Part shown: positions 16,984 through 23,867 of the stretch, in pieces
Numbering within the stretch: the first letter of the stretch is position 1
How the letters are laid out: each line of letters starts with the position of its first letter
Assembly: GCA_036351775.1 (NCBI GenBank)
Contig: JAZBPX010000009.1
Coordinates: 1-29,277 of the forward strand
Direction of reading: 5' to 3'
From: Pacificimonas sp036351775
GTDB taxonomy: Bacteria; Pseudomonadota; Alphaproteobacteria; Sphingomonadales; Sphingomonadaceae
DNA: 29,277 nucleotides
Translations under genes and position numbers: made by a program
Notes under the pieces: generated by a model
What the model was told of the DNA's origin: nothing
What the model saw: the letters and a program-made list of their open reading frames with translations, nothing else
The model's database searches: none

Positions 16984-17703
16984 ATGACGGACAGTCTTGT
17001 CAGTATCGGTGCCATTGTTGTCCTGCTGCTGGCTGGCGGCACCGCGATCGGCCTGCTCGACCCGCGGCGGTTCTCGCCGCGCTGGCTGCTCGCTGCGGCC
17101 GCACTGGTTTTGTTGAACGATGCGCTGCTGACGAACGGCTATGGCCTGTTCCCGAGCCTTCTCCCCGCGTCCGACTGGAACTGGCAGGGCAAGCTGCTGG
17201 CGCTTGGCGGCACGCTGGCGATCGCGTCACTGCCAGCCTTCGGTTGGCGGCGCACGGGTCTGACGCTCGTCCAGGCCCGCGGAAGCCTGCGAAGCTGCAT
17301 CCCTGCGGCTCTGGCCTACTGTCTGTTCTTCCTGATGATCGCGGTCATTTTCCCGGGGGACGCGGAATCGGCCGAGACCATCGCCTTTCAGCTGACGATG
17401 CCGAGCGTTGAGGAAGAGGCCTTCTATCGGGGCATCCTGCTGTTCGCGCTCTACCAGGCCTTCACTGGCGGCGTGAGGGGGCTGGGAGTCGAGTGGCGAT
17501 GGGGTGCGGTCATCTCCTGTGCCCTGTTCGGGCTTGCGCATGCCTTTTCCTACGGGGACGGGGCCCTTTCGTTCGACCCGGTTTATATGGCGCTGACCGC
17601 CGTGCCGTCCTTTCTGGCGGTGTGGATGCGCCTGAGAACAGGCAGCCTCCTTCTGCCCGTCATCCTCCACTCCGTCGGAAATGTCCTTCCGCTTCTGATT
17701 TGA
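16984..17703 (+). CDS. CPBP family intramembrane metalloprotease
   Basis: The 239-residue polytopic membrane protein is a CAAX protease/bacteriocin-processing (CPBP, Abi) family member. The motifs are EEEAFYRGILLFALYQAF (EExxxR), FGLAHAFSY with the second-motif histidine, and VILHSVGN with the third. By eye there are about seven or eight membrane segments. The frame is open from 16933, but ATG 16984 has GAAGGA at about 5 bases and begins a normal hydrophobic N-terminus. Such proteins process peptides or act in immunity to bacteriocins; the function here is unknown. Confidence 0.88.
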   Translation: MTDSLVSIGAIVVLLLAGGTAIGLLDPRRFSPRWLLAAAALVLLNDALLTNGYGLFPSLLPASDWNWQGKLLALGGTLAIASLPAFGWRRTGLTLVQARGSLRSCIPAALAYCLFFLMIAVIFPGDAESAETIAFQLTMPSVEEEAFYRGILLFALYQAFTGGVRGLGVEWRWGAVISCALFGLAHAFSYGDGALSFDPVYMALTAVPSFLAVWMRLRTGSLLLPVILHSVGNVLPLLI

Positions 17704-17744
17704 GGTGGTCGAGGTGGTAGGATATGTGGGCTACTCGCCTCCAC

Positions 17745-20700
17745 CTACTCCGCCGCGGTGAGTTCCGGCTCGTCCGACAGCGGCATGGCGAGGTGGGGCA
17801 GGGTTTCCTTCGGCACGACCTGCACGAAATCGCCGATGCGGTCCGTCCAGTCGTCGAGAATACCGCGCGCCCAGGCGCTCTCGGTACGCGCGGCATAATC
17901 CTCGACCACGCTACGGAGGACCGCCTGCCAGTGTTCGGTCTGGACGGACTGCCAGACGAGGCTTTCGGAATTGACGCGCGTGTCAAACTGGCGGTCCGGA
18001 TCGTACACGAACGCCATGCCGCCGGTCATGCCCGCGCCGAAATTGTCGCCCACGGGGCCGAGGATGACGGCAAGCCCGCCGGTCATGTATTCGCAGCCAT
18101 TCGCGCCGCAGCCCTCGACGACCACGGTCGCGCCCGAATTGCGGACGGCGAAGCGCTCGCCGGCCTTGCCCGCCGCGTAGAGCGTGCCCGCCGTCGCGCC
18201 GTAAAGGACGGTGTTGCCGATGATGACATTCTCGTTCGATTTCAGCGGCGAGGAGACGAGCGGCCGCACGATGATCTCGCCGCCCGACAGGCCCTTGCCG
18301 ACATAATCATTGGCATCGCCGAAGACTTCCAGCGTCAGCCCCTGAACCGCAAAGGCACCCAGCGACTGGCCCGCCGAGCCGCGGAGACGGATATGGACAT
18401 GACCTGGCTTCAGGCCCGTCATGCCGAAATGCTTGACGATGTGGTGCGACAGGCGCGTGCCGACCGCGCGGTGGGTATTGCGAACCGCATAGGTTAGCTG
18501 CATCTTCTCGCCGCGGTCGAAGACGGGCTGCGCGTCCTTTACCATGGCCGCATCGAGCGTGTCGGCAACTTCGTTGCGGAAGCCCTCGATGTTGAACCGG
18601 TGGTCGCCCTCCTCCGCGGCGGGCTTCGCAAGGATGGGGTTGAGGTCGAGATCGTCGAGATGTTCCGCGCCGCGGCTGACCTGTGACAAGAGCTCGGTGC
18701 GCCCGATGACATCGTCCAGCGACCGGACGCCGAGCGAGGCGAGAATCTCGCGCACCTCCTCGGCCATGAAGCTGATCAGGTTGATGACCTTGTCAGGGCT
18801 GCCAGTGAATTTCTGCCGCAGTGCCTCGTCCTGTGTGCACACGCCGACGGGGCAGGTGTTGGAGTGGCACTGGCGCACCATGATGCACCCCATGGCGACG
18901 AGACTGAGCGTGCCGATGCCGAACTCCTCCGCGCCCAGGATCGCGGCGATGACGATGTCGCGGCCGGTTTTCAGGCCGCCATCGGTGCGCAGTTTCACGC
19001 GCCCGCGCAGGCCGTTCAGGGAGAGGACCTGGTTCACCTCGGACAGGCCCATTTCCCACGGCGTGCCGGCATATTTGATGCTGGTCTGCGGGCTAGCGCC
19101 GGTGCCGCCCGTGTGGCCGGCAATCAGGATGGTGTCGGCATGCGCCTTCGCAACGCCCGCCGCGACCGTGCCGATCCCCGCCGAGCTGACGAGTTTCACG
19201 CAGACGCGGGCGTTCGGATTGATCTGCTTCAGGTCGTAGATCAGCTGCGCCAGATCCTCGATCGAGTAGATGTCGTGGTGCGGCGGCGGGCTGATCAGCG
19301 TGACGCCGGGGGTGGAGTGGCGCAGCCGCGCGATCAGGTCGGTGACCTTGAAGCCGGGCAGCTGGCCGCCCTCGCCGGGCTTGGCACCCTGCGCGACCTT
19401 GATCTCGATTTCCTCGCAGGCGTTCAGATATTCCGCCGTGACGCCGAAGCGGCCCGACGCGATCTGCTTGATGACCGAATTGGCGTTGTCGCCATTGTCG
19501 TAAGGGGTGAAGCGGCGCACATCCTCACCGCCCTCACCTGACACGGCCTTTGCACCAATGCGGTTCATGGCGATGGCTAGCGTTTCATGCGCTTCGGGCG
19601 ACAGCGCGCCCATCGACATGCCCGGCGTCAGGAAGCGCTTGCGGATTTCGGAGATCGACTCGACTTCGTCGATGGCGATCGGTTCCTGCGGCGTAAAGTC
19701 GAGAAGGTCACGCAGGTAAATGGGCGGCAAGTCAGCGCAGCCGCGGCTCCACTGCAGATATTTGGTATAGCTGCCGCTCTCCACCGCGCTTTGCAGCAGG
19801 TGAATGAGGTTCGCCTGATAGGCATGCGGTTCGCCGCCGGAGCGGTAGCGGTAGAGGCCGCCGACGGGCAGGGCGGTCACATCCTCGTCGAATGCCAGTT
19901 CGTGTCGGTCGGTGGCGGACAGTTGCAGCGAGGCGAACCCTTCGCCGGAGATCTTGGCGGGCATGCCGGGAAAGAACTCGTTCACCAGCGCGCGGGAGAT
20001 ACCGACCGCCTCGAAATTATAGCCGCCGCGATAGGAGGAGATGATCGAGATGCCCATTTTCGACATGATCTTCAGAAGCCCGCCGTCGATCGCGGCCTTG
20101 AAGCGCTGGATCGCATCCTCGAAACTGATGTCGCTGAACAGGCCCTTGGCATGCCGCTGGCGGATCGCCTCCTGCGCCAGATAGGCGTTCACCGTTGTCG
20201 TCCCGACGCCGATCAGCACGGCGAAATAATGGGTATCGAGACATTCGGCTGACCGCACGTTGATCGACGCGAAGGAGCGCAGCCCCTTCTGAACCAGATG
20301 GGTGTGCACGGCAGCGGCGGCGAGGATCATGGTGATGCCCTGCCGCTCCGGCCCGATATGTTCGTCGGTCAAGAACAGCTGCGCCTTGCCCTGCCGCACG
20401 GCGCGCTCGGCTTCGGTCTGCACGCGCTTCACGGCGGCGCGCAGGCCGCTGGGTTCGCCCACGTCGAACGTGCAGTCGATTTCTGCCGACGCGTCACTGA
20501 AATGCGTACGCAGGCGCTCCCAGTCGCGGTTCGTAAGGACGGGCGACTTGGCAACGATCACGCCCTTCTGGTCGGCTTCCTCGTCAAGGACATTGGTGAA
20601 GTTCGAAAAGCGCGTTTTCAGGCTCATCACCCGCGATTCGCGCAGGGAATCGATGGGCGGATTGGTGACCTGGCTGAAATTCTGCCGGAAGAAATGGCTG

Positions 20701-22271
20701 AAGGTGCGCGGATTGGGGCTGACGACGCCCAAGGGCGTGTCATCGCCCATCGAGCCCACGGCCTCTTTCGCGTCCTCCACCATAGGCGACAGGATCAGCT
20801 CGATGTCCTCCAGCGTCATGCCCGCGGCCACCAGCCGCCGCCTGAGGTCCGCCGCGTCATAGGCCGCATCCGGCTGCGGCCCGTCGCCGCCGGGCAGTTC
20901 CTCGAACTTGATGAAATTGGCGATCAGCGAGGCATAATCCTTTGTCCCCGCGACGAGGTCCTTGACCTCCTGGTCGTGGTAGAGCCGCTTCTCGTCGAGA
21001 TCGACGGCGATCATCTGGCCGGGCCCCAGCGCGCCCTTCTCGATGACGTTCGATTCTGCGAAGGGAACCATTCCGGTTTCCGACCCGACCAGAAGCAGGT
21101 TATCGCCGGTGATGGTATAACGCATGGGCCTGAGCGCGTTGCGGTCGACGCCGGCCACCATCCAGCGGCCGTCAGTCATCGCGAGCGCCGCCGGCCCGTC
21201 CCATGGCTCCATGACGGAGGCGAAGAAGGCGTACATGGCGCGGTGATGCTCGGGCAGGGTCGAATCTTTCGACCAGGCTTCGGGGATCATCATCAGCTTG
21301 GCGAGCGGGGCCGAACGGCCGGAGCGCACCAGCACCTCGAACGTCGCATCGAGCGCCGCGGTGTCGGACGCGCCGGCCGGAATGACCGGCTTCACCTCCT
21401 CCGACAGGTCGCCAAAGGCTTCGGCGGCCATCAGGATTTCGTGGCTTCTCATCCAGTTCTTGTTGCCGCGCACGGTGTTTATCTCGCCGTTGTGGGCGAG
21501 CGCGCGAAACGGCTGGGCCAGCCACCATTCGGGGAAGGTATTGGTGGAATAGCGCTGGTGGAAGATCGCAAAGCGGCTTTCGAACGCGTCATCCTTCAGG
21601 TCGGGATAAAATTCGGCCAGCGCCTCGGCGAGGAACAGCCCCTTGTAGATGATCGAGCGCGAGGAGAGCGAGCAGATGTAGAAGGGTTTCACCTGCGCGG
21701 CGATCACGCGCTTCTCGATCCGGCGGCGGATCAGGTACAGGTCCTTCTCCATTTTCGCCTGGTTCGCATAGCCCTTGCCGGGCCTTGGCCCCTCGATCAT
21801 GATCTGTTCGATGGCGGGCCGGGTGCGCCGCGCCTTGTCGCCGATCACGCTCTGGTCGATTGGCACCTGCCGCCAGCCATAGATGCGGTAGCCGAACGCG
21901 ATGATCTCCGATTCCACGATCGCGCGGCAGGTTTCCTGCGCGTCGAGATGGGTGCGCGGCATGAACAGCATGCCGACGGCAAGGAGCGCGTCCTTCTTCG
22001 GCTTGTGTCCCGCGCGCTCGATGTGGCGATTGAAGAATGGGACCGGCAGCTCGACATGGATGCCCGCGCCGTCGCCCGTCTTCCCGTCCGCATCGACCGC
22101 GCCGCGGTGATAGACCGCCTTCAGCGCATCGATCCCGAGCTGCACGACGCGGCGGGACGCGACGCCATCGGTGGCCGCGATCATGCCCACGCCGCAGGCA
22201 TCGGACTCGAATTCCGGCCGGTACATGCCTTCCGTTGCGAGGCGTTCGTGTTCGGAGGTAAATTCAGTCAT
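17745..22271 (-). CDS. gltB: Glutamate synthase (NADPH) large (alpha) subunit
   Basis: GltB makes glutamate from glutamine and 2-oxoglutarate. The 1508-residue protein is intact. The N-terminal propeptide ends before Cys26 (SDACGVGMIA), the nucleophile of the class II amidotransferase domain (to about residue 430). The central domain, the FMN-binding synthase domain (about 800-1190, GQLPGFKVT and ILIAGHTGGTGASP) and 3Fe-4S cysteines in GCIMVRQCHSNTCPVGVC follow, then the C-terminal GxGxG beta-helix. The frame opens at 22295, but ATG 22271 matches the family and has GAGG upstream. Its first 8 bases overlap the hepT stop (ATGACTGA), so it is read through a toxin-antitoxin pair. Confidence 0.97.
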   Translation of the reverse strand: MTEFTSEHERLATEGMYRPEFESDACGVGMIAATDGVASRRVVQLGIDALKAVYHRGAVDADGKTGDGAGIHVELPVPFFNRHIERAGHKPKKDALLAVGMLFMPRTHLDAQETCRAIVESEIIAFGYRIYGWRQVPIDQSVIGDKARRTRPAIEQIMIEGPRPGKGYANQAKMEKDLYLIRRRIEKRVIAAQVKPFYICSLSSRSIIYKGLFLAEALAEFYPDLKDDAFESRFAIFHQRYSTNTFPEWWLAQPFRALAHNGEINTVRGNKNWMRSHEILMAAEAFGDLSEEVKPVIPAGASDTAALDATFEVLVRSGRSAPLAKLMMIPEAWSKDSTLPEHHRAMYAFFASVMEPWDGPAALAMTDGRWMVAGVDRNALRPMRYTITGDNLLLVGSETGMVPFAESNVIEKGALGPGQMIAVDLDEKRLYHDQEVKDLVAGTKDYASLIANFIKFEELPGGDGPQPDAAYDAADLRRRLVAAGMTLEDIELILSPMVEDAKEAVGSMGDDTPLGVVSPNPRTFSHFFRQNFSQVTNPPIDSLRESRVMSLKTRFSNFTNVLDEEADQKGVIVAKSPVLTNRDWERLRTHFSDASAEIDCTFDVGEPSGLRAAVKRVQTEAERAVRQGKAQLFLTDEHIGPERQGITMILAAAAVHTHLVQKGLRSFASINVRSAECLDTHYFAVLIGVGTTTVNAYLAQEAIRQRHAKGLFSDISFEDAIQRFKAAIDGGLLKIMSKMGISIISSYRGGYNFEAVGISRALVNEFFPGMPAKISGEGFASLQLSATDRHELAFDEDVTALPVGGLYRYRSGGEPHAYQANLIHLLQSAVESGSYTKYLQWSRGCADLPPIYLRDLLDFTPQEPIAIDEVESISEIRKRFLTPGMSMGALSPEAHETLAIAMNRIGAKAVSGEGGEDVRRFTPYDNGDNANSVIKQIASGRFGVTAEYLNACEEIEIKVAQGAKPGEGGQLPGFKVTDLIARLRHSTPGVTLISPPPHHDIYSIEDLAQLIYDLKQINPNARVCVKLVSSAGIGTVAAGVAKAHADTILIAGHTGGTGASPQTSIKYAGTPWEMGLSEVNQVLSLNGLRGRVKLRTDGGLKTGRDIVIAAILGAEEFGIGTLSLVAMGCIMVRQCHSNTCPVGVCTQDEALRQKFTGSPDKVINLISFMAEEVREILASLGVRSLDDVIGRTELLSQVSRGAEHLDDLDLNPILAKPAAEEGDHRFNIEGFRNEVADTLDAAMVKDAQPVFDRGEKMQLTYAVRNTHRAVGTRLSHHIVKHFGMTGLKPGHVHIRLRGSAGQSLGAFAVQGLTLEVFGDANDYVGKGLSGGEIIVRPLVSSPLKSNENVIIGNTVLYGATAGTLYAAGKAGERFAVRNSGATVVVEGCGANGCEYMTGGLAVILGPVGDNFGAGMTGGMAFVYDPDRQFDTRVNSESLVWQSVQTEHWQAVLRSVVEDYAARTESAWARGILDDWTDRIGDFVQVVPKETLPHLAMPLSDEPELTAAE
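22176..22271 (-). repeat. Copy 1 of the gltB 5'-end repeat (functional gltB)
   Basis: The first 32 codons of gltB are repeated, diverged, at 23096-23188. By hand count about 10 of 76 aligned bases differ between the well-aligned parts; the first six codons differ more and contain a one-codon gap. The copies are in direct orientation about 0.9 kb apart. Confidence 0.9.
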
Positions 22272-22749
22272 TGGCGGCCTCATCCAGAATGTCATCTAGC
22301 TTTCGCGCTATACTGTCGGCGGTTTCCAGCAGGCTATCGTGGAGTTGCCATGCGACATTGAACCGGTTTGCCCGGTCGGCCATCTTCGACGGGTACTCGT
22401 GCACCAGTTCGTTGCGCTGGTCCCGGATTTTCCGCCATTCGCGGGCTTCGGCGATCAGGCGACGTTTCTCGATCATGTCGAACATCGCGAGATTGCCAAG
22501 CTCCGCAATGTCCACACGGTCATAAGCAAGAATGGAACGCATCATGCGCGTGCAGATATCTTCCAGTTGCTCGAATCTTTTGAGGTAACCGGAGGCGGCC
22601 AGGCTATGGGCGTCGGACAGCGCGGCCAGACTTTCTCCGGTAAACGGCGGCCGGTCCTCCTGCAGGCGAATGGCGATAGCCAGGCTTTCACGGCAGTAGT
22701 TCAGCGTATCGCGGCCAACGCTGATCGCATCGATCACATTCCGCTTCAT
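22264..22749 (-). CDS. hepT: HEPN-domain toxin, HepT-like (type VII toxin-antitoxin)
   Basis: The 161-residue all-helical protein has the HEPN ribonuclease signature near its C-terminus: Arg112-Asn-x3-His117-x-Tyr119 (RNELVHEY). This is the RX4HXY motif of HepT toxins, in which the tyrosine is the residue AMPylated by the MntA antitoxin. Residues 55-110 give the expected amphipathic helices. HepT toxins act as tRNA or mRNA ribonucleases; the target here is unknown. It overlaps mntA by ATGA, and its stop overlaps the gltB start by 8 bases. GC looks lower by eye than in the flanking gltB, consistent with transfer. The protein is complete with all motif residues intact. Confidence 0.85.
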   Translation of the reverse strand: MKRNVIDAISVGRDTLNYCRESLAIAIRLQEDRPPFTGESLAALSDAHSLAASGYLKRFEQLEDICTRMMRSILAYDRVDIAELGNLAMFDMIEKRRLIAEAREWRKIRDQRNELVHEYPSKMADRANRFNVAWQLHDSLLETADSIARKLDDILDEAAND

Positions 22750-23042
22750 AGAATTACGCCATCGCGAACGGCGATCCGTTCGAAGCCCCGCTTCTGGCGG
22801 CCCGCCTCCGAGATCAGGATATCGATCTTGCGCTCCCCGATCTTCGCACGAAGAAAATCTCGCATCGCGAACCGCTTCTCAAAACAGTCGTCACCCGCCC
22901 CCGCTTCGACATGGAGATCAATGTCTCCGCCCTTGAGGTGGTCGTGCACCCGGCTGCCGAACAGGCGCACGACTGCAGCCGGACCGAACGTCTCCCGCGC
23001 CGCAGTCTTGATGGCGTCGATCTCGGCGGCCGTCAGCCTCAC
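22746..23042 (-). CDS. mntA: MNT-domain nucleotidyltransferase antitoxin, MntA-like
   Basis: From the GTG at 23042 this is a 98-residue minimal nucleotidyltransferase. The active site reads LFGSRVHDHLKGGDIDLHVE: Gly29-Ser30, nine residues, then Asp40-x-Asp42, with the third acid Asp74 in RKIDILI. In type VII systems such proteins transfer AMP to the tyrosine of HepT to neutralise it. The frame is open to 23117, but that part translates the chimeric upstream ORF in another frame. GTG 23042 has AGAGG at 8 bases, shares GTGA with the upstream stop and leads directly into the family N-terminus. It is shorter than the roughly 140-residue Shewanella MntA but has all three acids. Confidence 0.85.
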   Translation of the reverse strand: MRLTAAEIDAIKTAARETFGPAAVVRLFGSRVHDHLKGGDIDLHVEAGAGDDCFEKRFAMRDFLRAKIGERKIDILISEAGRQKRGFERIAVRDGVIL

Positions 23043-23098
23043 GCCGCGACCCTCTCTTCCGAGTCCTTGGTAATCAGATGACCGGGCATCGCCCCTGC
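23033..23098 (-). repeat. Copy 2 of the gltD 3'-end repeat (in the chimeric ORF)
   Basis: Matches the last codons, stop and following few bases of gltD (23803-23867). The first 30 bases from the stop inward differ at about 4 positions; similarity then fades over the next 30. The bases after the stop also agree: GTGAGG then TGA or TTGATG in both copies, so both cargo genes begin with the same GTGAGG. Confidence 0.8.
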
Positions 23099-23188
23099 GA
23101 TTATGCCGACGCCGCACGCATTGGACCCGAATTCGGGCGGGTACATGCCTTCGGCGGCGAGGCGTTCGTGTTCGTTAGCGATCGTCAT
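23039..23188 (-). pseudogene. Chimeric 49-codon ORF: gltB start fused in frame to gltD end
   Basis: This small ORF is not a known gene. Residues 5-31 (NEHERLAAEGMYPPEFGSN, then ACGVGIIA) align with gltB residues 7-32 at 21 of 26 positions from EHERL to GIIA, and include the equivalent of the GltB nucleophile cysteine. Residues 31-49 (AGAMPGHLITKDSEERVAA) align with the last 19 residues of GltD at 11 of 19, ending at the same stop. The junction lies at the shared Ile-Ala. The ORF is uninterrupted, starts with ATG 11 bases after the upstream gene and ends with a TGA that overlaps the mntA GTG. It is best read as a recombination scar, possibly still translated as a coupler. The copies are diverged, including five amino-acid changes in the gltB part, so it is not a recent duplication of this chromosome's own ends. 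Confidence 0.85.
23096..23188 (-). repeat. Copy 2 of the gltB 5'-end repeat (in the chimeric ORF)
   Basis: Thirty-one codons matching the start of gltB, from ATG to the residue after Gly-Ile-Ile. The match stops where the gltD-like sequence begins. This copy lies downstream of the first cargo gene (23200-23811) exactly as gltB lies downstream of hepT. Confidence 0.9.
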
Positions 23189-23199
23189 AGATGTTCTTA

Positions 23200-23811
23200 C
23201 TAATCCTCAGGTTGGTCCGGCACGACTACGCGCGGTGGCGGGGCGGGCGGTGGCGGAAACTTACGCGGTTCATTTCTGGGTAAACCCTCTGACAGTGCGT
23301 AGAATTCCTCGAAAAGGGCTGAAGGAGTAGGTAGGTGAGCTGTATCGACGCCGCTGCCCCCGTCAGCGATAGCGCGGAGAAAGTCTTCGATGGTCACCGA
23401 GCGCACGGCCCGGTTCAGAACTTCACCGGCGTCCGAATTGAGGAAGTCTTGGATATCTCGGAGCTGATCCTCGGTGGCCAACGTCTCCAGCTCCGCTCGT
23501 AGTAGCTGGCGGGTGAGCGCAAGCGCGTAAGCGCGCGAACGATCGGCATGATTCCGCGCAGCCTGACCAGCTGCTGCTTGGCAGGCACTGAGGCTCGGAT
23601 CGCAGGACCGGCCAAGAGGGGCGTAGTCTGCACCTAGCAGACGATCCCGTAGCCGATCTGAGTCGATATTCGGGTCGATCCCGGAGAAGGGGGGGAGAAC
23701 GAGAGGCTCGTAGTTCAGATCGGCTCCCCCGAGCGCTTGCTGATCGGTCGCCTTCGCCGACTGCGCAACGACGCAGAGCAGCACTGTAGCCAAGAAATTC
23801 ATCAACCTCAC
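23200..23811 (-). CDS. Small exported protein of unknown function between gltD and the chimeric ORF
   Basis: The 203-residue protein begins with a signal peptide (hydrophobic FLATVLLCVVAQSAKA, likely cut after AKA, about residue 21), so it is probably periplasmic. The mature part has a CDPSLSAC cysteine pair, an alanine-rich helix, a segment LRDIQDFLNSDAGEVLNRAV that loosely recalls DUF2059-type repeats (weak), and a proline-rich tail (PPPPAPPPR) ending acidic. I do not recognise the family. The GTG start at 23811 overlaps the gltD stop; an ATG three codons in is an alternative. It occupies the same position relative to gltD as mntA does to the gltD-like scar, which makes it cargo of the locus rather than part of glutamate synthesis. 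Confidence 0.7.
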   Translation of the reverse strand: MRLMNFLATVLLCVVAQSAKATDQQALGGADLNYEPLVLPPFSGIDPNIDSDRLRDRLLGADYAPLGRSCDPSLSACQAAAGQAARNHADRSRAYALALTRQLLRAELETLATEDQLRDIQDFLNSDAGEVLNRAVRSVTIEDFLRAIADGGSGVDTAHLPTPSALFEEFYALSEGLPRNEPRKFPPPPAPPPRVVVPDQPED

Positions 23812-23867
23812 GCTGCTACCCTCTCTTCCGCGTCCTTCGCCATCAGGTAGCTGTGCATCGACGCCGC
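23803..23867 (-). repeat. Copy 1 of the gltD 3'-end repeat (functional gltD)
   Basis: The last 19 codons and stop of gltD, plus the first bases of the overlapping next gene. Partner of the copy at 23033-23098, in direct orientation about 770 bases away. Confidence 0.8.

Noticed and set aside
17703..17746. AGGTGG/CCACCT partial dyad between the CPBP gene and gltB
   Set aside because: Six base pairs with a large bulge; not convincing as a terminator.
20298..22361. A 687-codon open frame on the plus strand
   Set aside because: It lies wholly antisense to gltB, which is intact and recognisable. Its composition (histidine-, aspartate-, arginine-rich) is that of a reverse-frame shadow in GC-rich DNA.
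22264..23042. Whether the HEPN/MNT pair could be an abortive-infection kinase-type or RelE-type system
   Set aside because: The HEPN RX4HXY and MNT GS...DxD motifs identify the type VII pair specifically; no other toxin signature is present.
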